Positions 1 to 15,000 of a stretch of 64,000 nucleotides of DNA are shown here, piece by piece. Where the stretch lies: NCBI RefSeq assembly GCF_010183535.1, contig NC_071331.1, positions 14,198,001 to 14,262,000 on the forward strand. The letters are read 5' to 3'. A program made the position numbers and the translations under genes. The notes under the pieces were generated by a model, which saw only the letters and a program-made list of their open reading frames with translations, had not been told where the DNA came from and did no database searches. This DNA comes from Caenorhabditis remanei. Lineage: Eukaryota; Nematoda; Chromadorea; Rhabditida; Rhabditidae. How positions within the stretch are numbered: the stretch's first letter is position 1; every line of letters starts with the position of its first letter.

Positions 1-23
1 TCTGGATACATTTTTATTTTCAG

Positions 24-3000
24 ATCGCCACTTGGATTCTCTGTTGAACCAATGCGTCCTGAAGAACCGTCATATGGACTCTTCTCATTCTTTACTTCAT
101 CTAAAAAGAATATAAGTGATCGACCACGTTCTGCTCTTGCAATGTTCACGAATCCATCACCGGCACCGTCGCCAAGTTTGTTAAGAAAAGAATCAGAAGA
201 CAGAGGAGATATTCTGAATTTATTGAGAAGGCAAGTTTCTGAACTTTCAGGTTTTCTCTTATTCCATCTACTTTTAGATCATCGGGTGCAGACTCAAGAG
301 CTTCAAATGACAGTTCTGCTTCTCGTCTACCTGATAACGCTCTGGTTGGCTTATCTGAAATTGAAAAACAACACATTATGTCTGTCATTTCTCGTTCAAA
401 CAGAAACACTTCACCTATGACTTCAAGAAGGTACAGTCTAATTTTTCTCTCGTCATGAAAATAATAAAATCAAATTTCTAGATGTTCTTCTGCATTGCAA
501 ATGCTTCCTGAAGTTGATAATATATCTGAAGCTGAAAAAGAGCATATTCAAAACATTCTGGAAAAAGCTGAATCAAGAACACCATTTATGATAAAAATTC
601 CAATGAAAAAACAGATTTCGTCAAGAACTGAATCGACAAATTCTCGAGTTTCAAGTGAAGGAATTGATGAAGAAGTTGAAATTGAAGATCAAAGAAAGAA
701 GGCTATCGAAGAGCCGATTATAGAAGTTCCATCGAGAGCAGTGACTCCGAGAAATAATTTGAGAGTTATTCCACCTCCAATTGCAATTTCTCATCCAACA
801 CCTCCTCATTCAGCAAAAACAGATACTGGATCAAGGCATAGCAGTGGATCATCAGCTCACTCTCAATTTGGCTTCAATACTCCTTCGATTTCTGGATTCA
901 AAATATTCTTTGATAAGGCGAAAACAGCAACAGAAACACTTGTCAAAGAGATAAAAGATGAAGTTTATTTGCCAGAGCAGGAGAAAGAGAAAATAGAAAC
1001 AACAAAAGTAGAAACAGAACCAAGTGGAGAATTGACTTCAGAAGAACTGGAGCATATTAGAAAAGTCAATGAAATGGCTCAGTTTGATGAACCAAATCAG
1101 CCGGTGGCTCCAGTCCAAGAACGTCGAAAATCAAGTGTTGTTAGTGGAATAAAGAACATATTCGGAGTTGGAAAACCTGAAGAACCGGAATTGACTGAGC
1201 ACGAGAAGGATCATATCAGGAGAATGTCACTGTTAGCTGATAAGTTGAATGAAGAATTTGAAGTAGTGGATGAACAATTAAAACCAAAAACACCGAAAGG
1301 ATTCGGGTTGAAGAGCTTTTTCGGAAAAGCAACTCAATCTGTTATGCAAGCTACGGATACTGTGATGAAGAATGTACAACAACATAAACAAAAACAATCA
1401 CTTGGAGGATTGACACAAGAAGAACTTGATCAAATAGCTAATGCAGCTGAAAGTGCACAACAAGAAGCAATAAAAGAAGTTACGCAGGAAGAATTGGACC
1501 ATATTGCTAGGATTGCGGCAATGGCTGCTGAGGATTTCAAGTATCCAGAACAGAGCATGGAACCAGTATTATCTAAAGCAGAAAAATATCATATTGCTAG
1601 AATAGCGGCAATGGCAGCTGAAGATTTTGAAGAACCTCTTCGAACACCACAACCAAAAATCATCCTTCCATCACCGATAGCTTTGGAGAAAGCAGAACTC
1701 ACTCAGGAAGAACAAGATCACATTGCAATGATTGCAGCAATGGCTGCTGAAGATTCTACATCACCTTATCCACTCGACCAAACTCAAATGATTCCACACT
1801 CACGGGAACCTGAAATAACTGAAGAGGAAAGAGAGCACATTGCAAGAATTGCAGCAATGGCTGCTGAAGATTTCAATTCATCGATTCCTGTTGAACAGTC
1901 TGTTCAAGTCTCATCTGAACCAGTATTGACGGAAGAAGAACAACGACACATTGAAAGAGTTGCTGCAATGGCGGCTGATGATTTCCATGCTCCGGCATTT
2001 GTCTCTTCTCAACCACTTCAACTTTCAGAACCGGAATTAACAACAGAAGAACGAACCCACATTGAAAAAATAGCTGCAATGGCAAATCAAGTCTTTGCTC
2101 CATCTGCGATCGTCAACAACAGACCATACGCAGTTGAACCCGAATTGACACAAGAAGAAATAGATCACATCAAAAGAATAACTGCAATAGCATCTGAAGA
2201 TTCCCAGCAACCTCATCTGGTACCTCCATCCCAACCTAAACCCGTTGAATTTGAACTCTCACAAGAAGAAAAAGACCACATTGCCAGAATTTCTTCAATG
2301 GCAGAGGACTTCAACGTGCCTATCGTAAATACCGCAGCTACAGTAACAAAGCACCCTGAACCGGATCTAACCCAAGAAGAAAAAGATCACATTGCAAGAA
2401 TAACCGAGTTGGCTTATCATGATTTTGCTACAACCAAGCAAGTTTCCGAATCATATGTTCCATCTGAACCTGAATTAACACAAGAAGAGATCGATCACAT
2501 TGCAAAGATTGCGGAAATGGCTGCTATGGACTTCACAGTTTCAACAATTGCTCCTCAAAGACCCGTTGAACCAGAATTAACACAAGAAGAACTTGACCAT
2601 ATTGCTACAATTGCTGCCTTAGCTTCATCTGAAAATATCGTTCCCATGAAACCATCAGAACCAGAGTTGACCAAAGAAGAACTGGATCATATTGCTATGA
2701 TAACTGCAATGGCTGAGATGAATGACCCACTTCCTGCCGCCACAAGACCGATGGCCCCAGTGGCTCAAGCTCCTCCTCCTCCTGAATATTTTGAGCCAGA
2801 ACTCACTCAAGAAGAGCTCGACCACATTGCAAAAATTGCTGAGATGTCTGATATGGATTCACGTGTACCAGTTGCTACAACCTATGTTGATTATGATGAA
2901 GAACCGAAAACAGAAAGCGGATCAGATGTGACATCAGGTGCTGATCAGTTCGACGAACAAGATTCCGGATCGGACGCTGGCTCCTTCAACGAAGACAACG

Positions 3001-6000
3001 ATGCTCAAGTGCTAACAAGCAGTTTCTCTCCAGATCGAGTTACATCTTCTCCTGCACTTGACACAACTGAAGAGCCCCAGAGTCCTATTATGGCTCAGAA
3101 GGTGAGAAATAGACGTTGTTCTCTGTTGTTTCTACATTCCCAGACCAAGCTTTTTTCATACACGAATGTATATTCTCATACACTATGTTGCCATGCAAGC
3201 CGTAGCAAAGCAACCGTGTCATTAAATATTATTCAGATAGCGTGACCACTGCCAGATTTTTGCCTTCGGGTTTTTTGCCTGCTTCTCTAGAGAAATCTCA
3301 AATAAACTTTTTGGCAATATTTCAGGAGATTTCCTCGTCGGCATCAGCAGATTCTATGGCGTCACGAAAGAGCAGTGAATATGATATTAGAAGTATTGCG
3401 GAGATAAGAAGAGAATCAGAATCAGATATTGGAAAATGGTATGTTGTATGTTGATGCAAAGAATTCGAAGATCTGAAAATCTGAAAATTAAAACAAAAAC
3501 TGAACATTTATTTTACAGGTACGAAGAACAACTCAGTTTCATGCGACAGTCTATTCATGATGAAGAAGAAGATACTCGACGTGAGTTGTTTCTCCTATTT
3601 CTTTGATTTATATACTTCGCGGAAAAAAGTTAAAAGGAAAAGAAGCTATACATATTGGGTCTGATTTTTAGTATCAATTACTGAAGCACCTTAATTTCGA
3701 AAATGAAAAGTAATGCCAGCAGTTTGAAGAAACTTTCTTTCCTGTTTAACTGATGAGACACTGTAAATAATAATTGAAAAAATCATGAACATTTCAGATG
3801 AAATCCCTGTCGATGTTGAAGAGTTCCCACTTGAATATGTTGAAGATCAACTTCATTTCCTTGACGGTCAGTCTTGAAAAACACAAAATAAACAATTCAT
3901 AGCTCAAACAAAAAATAAAAGAAAAACGGAAAAACGAGACACATCTCAAAAAAACATATTTGCAGGTATTGCCGTGGAGAGCCACCACCACCAGGACCCT
4001 ACTTCTTCTTCTCCTTTTTCTTCTTCTTTTTTCGTCGGCACCACCGGAAGATCGATTGGTGAAGAGTGTTATGGCAATGAGGAAAAGAGAAAGAATGGTG
4101 GTGGCGCTGTGGAAAAAAAAGTGGAGCACCAAGAAGGGGAAGAGGAGGAGAAGACGAAGAAGAATAGTAGTCGTGAGGATTTTGATGATGCATTGGAGAC
4201 GCAGAGAGGGGAGTCGGTGAGGGCGCAGCAGACACCCATCGATTCGGTGCCGGGTAGTCGTATGTTGAAGCGACCCAATTTCGGCTTCCTCTCTAATATT
4301 GCAAATGATGCTATTAATAAAGTAAGTGATACCGAAATAGGTTATGCATGTGTCGGTCTGTATTGCCAAAAACTGGAAAGAACAACGAACGTTGGAATCT
4401 AGGTCCATTTAATACTCATGCCCTTTCGAACACTTTTGGAGAAATGGGTCTTCTGGGAATCTGAATTCTCAACAATAATAATGTTTTTACACTGAAACAA
4501 TTACAATTTATAGCATCCGAGCAATAAGAAAAACGGGATGTGCCAGAATTCATATCACATCTCTTTTAAATCTCCGAGAAACCCATCAAGCCACTCTGAA
4601 ATGCCAGATCGTAGCTTTGAAACTATTACCAAATAATTTCAAAAGAATATTCCATCTCCGAGGCTATCTTCGGGACAAGAAACAAATTGTAGGGGTATTT
4701 TGTCTATACGAGATCTGCTAAGATGGGTTGCTCGTTACCCACGGAATTCGACTTCCCTCAAAATAAAAAAAACCGCAAATATGTTGTGTGCCCTCCCCGT
4801 TTTCTTCGTTTTCACCAACAAACACTATACAACCATTTGTTCTTTCTTCTCTCTTTCTTCGGTCACAGAATACATATCCTTTTGCTAGAACTCATCGTTC
4901 AAAACTCTTTCTTGTTTTATGTTTTGTTGTATGTGTTGCCTATGCATAAATGCAGAAAAATGGTGTGCAGAAAGAAGAAAAAAGGAGAGAAGTAGAAACA
5001 CTTTAGGACTTGGGGACCCCCATGCCTCATTAATTTTTTGCGAGAAGGCATGTGTTGTGTGCTTTTCTGCTTGACACCTTGTCTCCTGTCACTTCCTATA
5101 ATTGAGCTTGACGATAAGTTTTTTGCAGGCGAAGGAAGCGGGCTCGCAAATCCAAGCCGCCGTACCCATCAAGGTGAGTGAACTCTTTTCTCTTCTTTTT
5201 TCTCTTTTTTTGGTTGAGTTTCCGACGGAATTCAATTATAGTAATACGATTTTGATCAAGATCTCATGACTAGATACTCACAATTTAACAAAGTTGTTTG
5301 GACACATATCCAATGAGAATTTTATTGGATTCTTGATAAAACAAATTCCACTTCTTGTTATTTACCAACCAAAATGAAGTTTTTCATTCTAATGGAATAT
5401 TTATTTTCAGGCATCGACATCTACGGCGAACATTGTGAATAACAATGTCTTCTCTAACAGGTAAACCTATAAAATTCAAAATTGAACTTCAAAAATGGAC
5501 ATTTTCAGCAGGTCTTCAACCTCCCTAGGCACAAGTGCACCCTCCAAATCTATCCCGTGAGTAATTTAAAACATTCCCAGTATATCAGATTACCACATTT
5601 TCAACCTTCTTTCTTTTTTCTTCCCCTTTGATTTCCTCTTTTCGGAATAAAATTTAAATTTCACTCTTATTTCCAGATCACCTCAAATTGACATTCCAAT
5701 GGATGGCCTCTCAGAAGAAGAACGTCGTCAAATAATGTCCGTGATGGCTGCTGCTGACTTTGACGACTCTGTCAACAATGCGAAACCAAGCACAAGCGGT
5801 TCATCGAATATTCCAGCAGGAATGGATGATCTTTCTGAAGAAGAACGACAAAAGATCATGTCAGTTATGGCTAATGCTGAAATGGAAATGGGTCCACCAT
5901 TCCAAACGTCCAGTCAACTTCCAACAAGATCTCCAAGTGTGATGAGTGCGAGTATGATGTCAGAAGTACCAACTGGATTCGAACATTTATCAGAAGAAGA

Positions 6001-9000
6001 GAGAATGAAGATAATGTCTGTGATGGCTGAGGCTGATAGTCAAGATATACGACAACCTATGATGGCACCACGAGGACCACCTCCAATGCCTCCTAGGTGA
6101 GATTTCTATAGCTTTTCTACATTTTTGATTCGACCCAAACCCAGTCAGTAGTGCTTTTAAAGGAGGACTGAAGTCATATTTTTTATTTCAGATTCTGATA
6201 CTTCAGAAAATTCTGAGCAACTTTCATCATTGGAGCATGTGCTAAAAATCGCTCTAAATGCCCTAAATTCACGTTTTCCCGGCTCTAAAGGAGCCTAGGT
6301 GGAAGAGTTTTCCCACGCGAATTTTTGCCCTCGTGTAGTCCTCTCGGACAAAATTATTTCATTTTAATTTCTCGATGTTTCGTTGTCTTGCTTTTTTCAT
6401 CAAATTTTCGTGTTTTTTTCAATTTATATCGTAAAAAAAGAAGAAAAACACGAAATTTTGTTGAAGAAAGCAAGAAAACGAAAAATCGAGAAATTAAAAT
6501 AAATAATTTTGTCCGAGAGGACTACACGGGGGCACAAATTCGCGTGTGAAAACTCTTCCACCTAGGCTCCTTTTGAGCTGGGAAAACGTGAATTTAGGGC
6601 ATTTAGAGCGATTTTTAGCACATGCTCCAATAATAAAAGTTGCTCAGAATTTTCTGAAGTATCATAATCTGAAATAAAAAAATATGACTTCAGTCCTCCT
6701 TTAAGTTGTTAGAAAATTTATGAATTAGAGTTCTTGAAGTATTTTTCAAATTCTTATTCAAGTGTCTTCTGAAAAACTTAAGCTGAACGTCATACCACTT
6801 CCTAGCTTACTATTAGCACCAACAATTATTTTGCAGCACATCGATGATCCCGCCGGGTATGGAAGGTCTATCAGAAGAAGAACGTCAGAAGATTATGTCT
6901 GTAATGGCAAATGCTGAAATGGATACATCGAATAGTGTTATTTCTTTGAGACAACCGAGTAGATCACCTAGTGTCGCTAGAATACAACCACCAACAGTAG
7001 CTCCTCCACCAGCAATGCCGAATATTCTTCCCGGATTGGAAGGATTGTCAGAAGAAGAACGTCAGAAGATTATGTCAGTTATGGCAGATGCAGAATTTGA
7101 AGAGTCGAGAAGTCAAGTTCCGTCAAGACAACAAAGTCGGTCGCCTAGTTTCGCAAGATCTCAACCAGCATTCCCTCCAATTCCATCGTTCCAAACAATG
7201 CCGATGATTCCACCTGGATTGGAAGATCTATCAGAAGAGGAACGACAGAAAATCATGTCAGTTATGATGAATGCAGAAGTAGAAGAGTCGAGAAGTCAAC
7301 TACCATCCAGACAACCAAGTCGTTCACCCAGCTATATCAGCATGCAACAACCAACGTATGTTTTCAACAACTTCTCGTCTTCTTCTTAATCGAACGAATT
7401 TTCAGAATGCCAATGATTCCACCTGGAATGGAAGATCTATCAGAAGCAGAGAGGCAGAAAATCATGTCAGTTATGACAGAAGCAGAAGTTCAGAACTTGG
7501 GACCAAGTCGATCACCAAGCGGTTATTCTATGTCACCGGCTCCAGTGATTCCTCCAGGATTAGAAGATTTATCCGAGGCTGAAAGACAAAAGATTATGTC
7601 TGTTATGGCTGAAGCTGAAATTGATTCTGCGAGGATTCCGAGCAGGTCTCCGAGCAGTTACTCAGTCTTACCACCACCACCGGTTATGAGGTCTGTACAT
7701 ATTTTCGAATCGATTTATTTCTATAACTCGTTTAGTTTCAGCCAGCCAGATATCTCAACGGGACTAGAAGATCTTTCCGAATCTGAGCGTCAGAAAATTC
7801 TTTCGGTTATGGCAGAAGCTGAAATAGATTCTGCGAGAATTCCGAGTAGATCACCATCGTCCACTCAAATAATTCCACCTGGGTTGGAAGAATTATCTGA
7901 AGAAGAACGAAAGAAGATAATGTCAGTAATGGCGAATGCTGAAATGGAAGAAACAAGAAGATCCGTAGAACAAACAATCACTCTTCCACGTGGTCATTCC
8001 GGATTTATTCCATCTGGAGTAGTGAATGAAGATGAGCTTTTCGAGGCAGAAAGAAAACAAAGAGAGGAATCTCCAACACGAGAATCTGGATATGCCACGT
8101 CGACATCTTACGAACGAGAATTGGCAATGGTGAGTGTGAAATGAGTGAAATTAGATACTTCTATGGGAATAAAAAATAGAGAAAAACGTTTCTTCAATTC
8201 AGCGCCGAAATCTTTTTTTCTCGTTTTCTTCTTCTTTTCTGATATGCTTTTCCCGCGAATCTTCGAGTGCATCTTTCCATTTCAGTAGCATAATTGAATA
8301 ATTGAAACATAAATAGAGAATTTGTTGGGAGAAAAAAGAAGAAGACGAAGAAGAGAAGCTTGCTTCTTCCATTTCTAACCAATATCTTATTCAGGGTGGC
8401 GACGAGCAAATGGATGGAATATTGGAAGATATTCTTCGAATTCGAGAAGGTGCAAGATCAAGAAGAGATAGTCGAGATGAAGTATTACAAAGAAGAGAAG
8501 AAGATCCAGAAGTTCATACTCCAGAAGAAGTTCCTGCTCCCGCACCAACCACTTCTTCGATACCAACAGCTCCATCTTCAGTGCCGACGACTGTACAAGG
8601 TTTTTTTTTAATTGATTTTATTTTGAAACAGTTTTAAACTTTCAGTTTCAGCCAAGCCAACGGATGATTTCGATTTCACATATTCCGATTCAAGATTTGC
8701 TGAAATCGTGAAAATGCAAGAAGAGGAAGAGTGAGTTTATCAGACTTTTGGAATGAATTATGGACTATCATCTTGTTTTTTTTCAGAGCTAATTCAATTC
8801 GAGCTGCAAAAACTGATGGGAAGCCACGTATGTGGGAAACAGTTTTCGACGGCGACGAATCAGAATTGCCCCACCAGGACTATGTTTTCAACGACTCGAC
8901 AACAAAGAAAACGTCAGATTTTGATTTCCCCAAGGAGACGGACGAAGTCTTTGAAAAGCCCTCTGAGATTCAGAGAATTCGGGTCACTAAAAATCGTGAG

Positions 9001-12000
9001 TAATTCTGTTTTGCGTATACACATTGAAATGTGAAATGTTGAATATTCAGATGATGTTGATATGGATGAGATCTATGACAACGTGATTGCAACTGCTGCT
9101 CCAAGACAACAAATCGACAACTCTGTAAAATCAAAAACAATGCAAAGAACACCTTCGAAACCACCTCCAATGATCAAAATAACAGGAGATGAAGAGGCAA
9201 AATCAGATAGTGATGAAGAGAGTTGTTCAGAAGATGATGAAGAATATCCGGATAGAGTTGTGTCTGCTCCAACAGCCCCGGCTCCGTCATTTGAAGAAGT
9301 TGAAAATGAGAGAATAAGACAAGAAGAGTTAGGAAAGGAAGTTTTACAACAGATTCAAGCATTCGGAGAAGTGGCAAACGATGAATTTGATGTTCAATGG
9401 GCTAGAACAACGACGAGTCAGACACCAAGTACATCAACTAAGCCTGTTGCAACTGCTCCGAAACGAAGTGAACCGATCCCTATTGCACCATCGAAACGAT
9501 CACAGGAAATTGAAGAAGAGAGAATAAGAACTGAAGCTATCGAGGAAGAAGAATTCTATCGGCACGGTCATAATCCTTTCTTGGAATCTCCAGATGAAGA
9601 AGAAGTGGTTAGTTGAACTTTCGAAATTTGTGTTTTCAGAAAATAACATTCTTGTTTCAGTCAGTCAATATGGAGGATGTGGACTATGCTGACCTTGTAC
9701 GCATGTATGATTCACAGAGTCAAACAATGCGTCGTCCTGGTCCAGTCTACACAATTACAGAAGATGAATCAGAAGACGATGGAACATTGAGTAACTCTGA
9801 GAGTCGATTAGTTGCTAGAGAGAAACGGTTGATGGATAAAAAGACTGCAGATTCTCTAATGGCAAAGTATCAAAAAGTCAGAAAAGTGGAAGCAAAACCA
9901 ACAACTTCGTCTTCGTCTTCAACGACTGCAACTGCAACTCCGGCATACGCAATCATCAATTTCACTGATCCGAAAACTTCAACAAGAACAACAGATTCGA
10001 AAGTTTACTTTGAAACGACTAGAAATATTCCACCAAAGGAAATCAAAGATCCAACAAAAGATATTCCACCTGAGATCTCTGCATCAATTGATAAGACAAT
10101 GGCAGAAGTTGATGCATTACTTGGACAAGTATACACGAATGAAAAAGCAAAACCGAATCTATTGTGTTTCGATCAGAGCAAGTTCACAAATAATCCTCCA
10201 GCCTCAACAGCAAGTACTTCTACATCCGATGATTTGATTTTACTCAAAAACAACAATTCAACTTCCCCATCGTTCCTTCTTCCACTTCAATCTTCTGTTT
10301 TGGGTAGCCAATTGGATTCTGTTCGAAATGACAACGAGCGAAATGAGAATGAGACAACTTCTCCAAGGTATGCTTGTTTTATTTCAATAAGAATCCTTTT
10401 CTACAACGATAAAAGTAGAAAACCATGTCATTTGGTTTTGAAAATAGAAAAGAGTTATCATTTATTTCAAAAATGCTTAAACGATCATTATCAGGAATAT
10501 AATCGTTTTTCCGACACTTTCTAGTGATTTTAAAGCGAGTAAATTTCAAAACAAAATCCCATATATTTGATTAGTTCCTCTTTCTTCCTCTCTTTCTCTC
10601 TTCGTTCTAGTTCAATTACTATCCAAATGATGATTGACATGAAATCTCATTTTGCAGAGGACTAAAACGATCTCCGGGAATGCTTCTCCCATCTCCAACA
10701 TCCTCGAATATTTTCCCTATGCCTCCAACAGCTGCTGAATCGGTTGGTGCTACGATTGGAGCCACAACATCATCTATGTTCGGTGGAATAACTATTGCCG
10801 ATCCCCCATCGACGTTGGACAAATTGACGAATTCATACAAATGGCTTCAGAATATTGAGGTACGCTACGTTTCTTTTTCTCTCTTGTTCATATCTCACGG
10901 TCTTTTTCAAATGTTGATGTTTTAATATTGTTCTTGTTGTGTTCAGTGTTTTGTTCTTTTCAGGAATTGATAACCTTTGATAATATATGTAATTTCTCTG
11001 TTAATTCTCATTTGATCAACTAGATTATTCAAGTTAGAACTTTGTTGGCTACCAACGGAAAATCATTTTGAATCGGATTGTTTCAGAGTGAAAGGGTCCA
11101 AAATTTGGATAAAGCTAAAATAGTAGTTAATCACTAATCCAATTTCCGAATCAGCTGTTGAAAAAGGAAGAGAAAGTGTGAGATAGTTTTTATTTCTCTT
11201 CTCTAAAACAGAGCTCTTCTTCTGTCTTTTGGAAAAGAGAAAAAAGAAAAAGAGTTAGTACGTCTGAGTCTCAAATGCTCTTTTCATCCCTTCCATCTTT
11301 TTCCATCCACGGGAAAGAAAGAGAGAGTGAGAGCCCTCCCCCACGGCTGTCGTCGTCGTCGCCCAACACCCGGTGCCCGCCTGCGGTCTCCGCTTCGATC
11401 AGCTTGCTCCGCCCCTCACCGCTTCTGCTCTCGTTTCTCGACGTCTTTTTGTCTCTTCTAGTGGAGAAGGATAGAATAGTAGTACTTTGCCGACGCGGCG
11501 GGCGGCACCACGCTTACCTACATCTTCTAGTATACTTCTATTTCTTCGAGCCTTTTTTTATTCACGGGCCACTGCTAGAGTCGCCGCTCCACCCCCTTCG
11601 TTTCCATATTCCAATGTTCCATATTTCCTTATTCTAAACTTGGAACACGGTGGGTATTTTATTGTATTAAAATTTGGAAAAACTTTGAGTGAAAACTTGA
11701 AATTAAAGGAATTTAAAGTATTGAACAAGCGAGCGTGCAATTAATTTCAGAGAATTCTTGAACGGAGGGTAACTTTTGATAATCAAATTTAATCAGTGAT
11801 CACAACTTTTCTATCTTTTTTCACTTCTTTTGAGTTAAGATCAAACTTTAAAGAGTTTTGTTCAGAATAGTTCTGATAAAATTTGTCTCTAGTATTGAAA
11901 CTGAGATTTTCACATTTTTGAATTATGGAGAGTTTGATTAAATCTCCAGAAAATAATGGAAATGATAGCTTTATTACGAGAATAATTTGAGAAACTGTTA

Positions 12001-15000
12001 GAAAAAACGCAGTTTCCAAAAAACTGGGAAACGAAAACAACGCCATAAATTCTTTGAAGCTCTAGAGACATCCCAAACTCTGTAAATTTTGAAATTTTCC
12101 ATCGCTTCTGTTCTTTCTTCTTAAGAAAGGAACAGCTTAATTTCCTCTTTCGATAGTGAAAAACGACGACAAACTTTCGTTGCACAGCTTCAATTCGGGG
12201 TGTGTGTCCATTTCCAAAACGTTTTCAAGAAGACGTTTTCTCTTCCTTCCTTCTTCTTCTTCTTCTCATCGTTTTTGTTCTTTTGGCGCCGCCACTCTCA
12301 CCAAATGCTTCTCTCAACATAGCAGCCGTTGCTTTCGAAAATAGAGAGATGGAGAGTGCTCGGCGAACCGCATAACAGAAAAGAGAGACCTCCGAGAAGA
12401 AGAAGAAAAACGAAGAAAAAGCATGCATACACTTTTTATGGGCTAATCGAAAAAGAAAGTCCTAGAGAACGAATAATAAGAGATATAAAATGAACCAAAA
12501 TGGGCATTATTTTGAAAATTAGAAAGGCAGAATACTACTACAAACTGTTCTTTAAAATTTCCATGCCGTATACTTTTCCTTCAATCAAAAATTCAAATTC
12601 ATTTTTCGCCAAAACTGATCCGGAAATTGAAAAAATATCTATCGCTTTCCGTTTTGCCTTGATACTCTGAAACAATCAAATGAAACACAAACGAAACTTT
12701 TCCTAGAAGCCATTTAAAAAACCGCTGACTCATTTCCAGGATGATGGAAATCTTGCCAATAACGAAATGGGTCGCCGAAAACTTCCATCGATCCCACCTA
12801 ACTCGTCGGCGTTCCCACCGCCAGCATCGACCTCCATCAATGTTATCAACACTCCCACCTCGATTCCTTCCACGTCTTCTGCCCCTCCAACATCATCCTT
12901 CGTGGACGACTACAATGTTACATTACCTCCCGATCCGATTGTTGCTGAATCGTTGTTGAAAGGTGGATCTCTTACCAGAAGGCATCATCAACAACAACAG
13001 CAACATCAAGCTCCAGTTTATATAACATCATCAGCAAGCCGTCCACAATCGGCTGCTGGGAACAATATATTCCAAGAAAGTCGCCCAACTTCCTCTCTTT
13101 CAATGTATCAAAATGATGTTATTCTATCGAGACCTGGATCGGCTGCAAGTAATTATACTACAGCATCTACAATCAATCCAACAATCTTGGCTGGTGCTTC
13201 ATATTCCTCTAAACCATCCAGTCATATTCGTCAGCCAGTGTCAGTTCGTTCATCTGGAGTGCAAATTGGAACATTAGCATCTGGTTCCGGTTCAATTTCG
13301 AATTCAATTCGATCATCAATCGGAAGTTCTTCTGTAACTGCTCGAGTTCCTAACACATTGGCTCGTGTTTTGTTGAAAAAGGAATTGAAAGATGTTCTGA
13401 ATCAGAGGAAGCAACGTCTTGAAGCAACTGAAATCGAAGCAAACCAACGGCATTATAAGGTTCAAAAGATGTTGATAACTGGACTTCTACCTGAGAAAAC
13501 GGAAGATGATATTCCAAATATTGTCAAATGTGATCTACCTGCTGATTTAGTTCGTGGGGTACACATCGCGATGCAACCTCCATCACCAGCTGCATCTGCA
13601 TTCTCTCCCAGAAGATATCATCCAACTCCTTCCAAACGAACCACCGTCATTTCTCAGTCTTCTCCATATAAGAGCTTGTCAAAGAGTATTGCTTGTCAAG
13701 CCGATGAACTTCCACCAGTCAAACCAATGATTTCACTTCGAACGCAATTGGATATGGAGAGAAGACCTCAATTGATGACGTATGTTGGAAAGAGAAGTGC
13801 AGAAACTCAGACGGAAATGACTAATTACGAAGCAATTACACCCACGGTTCGTTATGGTTCAATGCCAAGAAGTAGTCGTGAGAGATCCGCATCTCGTCGT
13901 TATCGTGAACAGCAGCAGCAGATTTATAACCAAATGCCGCAGAATCACAATGATTTGTTGGAAATCACTAAGAAATACTTCGAAGACTACGACCGTCAAC
14001 TTCGAGAATTCGGAGAAAGAGCCAGAAGACATTCACGACGTCGATTTGATTTCCACGATGATGATGACCAGGATGGAATGAGAAAGAATCAAGTCATGAA
14101 TGAGTTGGCACGGCGGAAAGAAAGAATGTGTGCAAGTTGTGAAGTTCTTTCAACTACTGATCCTATTGGAACTGCTCTCAACCAGAATGTCCCAATGTCA
14201 TCGGACTACAGTAGTCATATTCCACACTATGGTTCTCTCCCGAGAATTGACTATCCACGTGGCACAAGAACTGATCTTCGGGACTTCACCTATCGACAGC
14301 AGCATCTTCCACAACAACCTTTCATCAATTATGCATACAATTATGGATCACTGCCTCGGAACTTTGAACGATATACCAGTGGCCTTCCTCCAATCGAAAT
14401 TGAGAACGAACAGTCGTTTGGAGCTCCGCCACGTCATCGTTCTAATCTGGGTTACGAGTCAACTTCCATGTTCAATCTGTCGGATCCTGTTTATCTCGGA
14501 TATGATCCAATTTCGACGATTCAACAACAACAGCCACGGATTTATGATCAAATTCCAAATGGTTATGCTCAGGATACAACGAATCTGAATAACTTGAATC
14601 AAGGAATCCGTGGAAGTGATATGGTCAGTCAATATGCAAGTTATCTCAATTCTCAATTCCAATCTGGTCTCCAACAATCTGCTCAACTCCCTCAACCAAT
14701 GATGCCAATAACGAGATACGATGCTCCGATGTCAGATCCATATATGTCGAGCAGAATGCGCCAATCGGAACAAATGAGTCAGGGATACAACCCGGATCAA
14801 TATCATCGTCATATGACTCTTCTTGCTCCGAAACCTGCAACAATGACTCACATGACACCGACTTACAATCAACTGGTACAACAACAACAAGCACTATCCA
14901 TGCAGAAAACCCAGATGGATCCGTTGATGATGTCAAGTAGAACACCTCCAGCTTCATCTCAAGTCTATTCTCGAAATGAGATGAATTATGGAAGTCGGCC

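Noticed and set aside
3794..4408. Long minus-strand open frame (204 residues) opposite cla-1
   Set aside because: It is the antisense shadow of the exon 3966-4321, whose plus-strand phase fits its neighbours and whose biased codons keep the other strand open.
11275..11637. Plus-strand frame of 120 residues in the large cla-1 intron
   Set aside because: Low-complexity Ser/Pro/Leu product from pyrimidine-rich DNA, no splice links in phase with cla-1.
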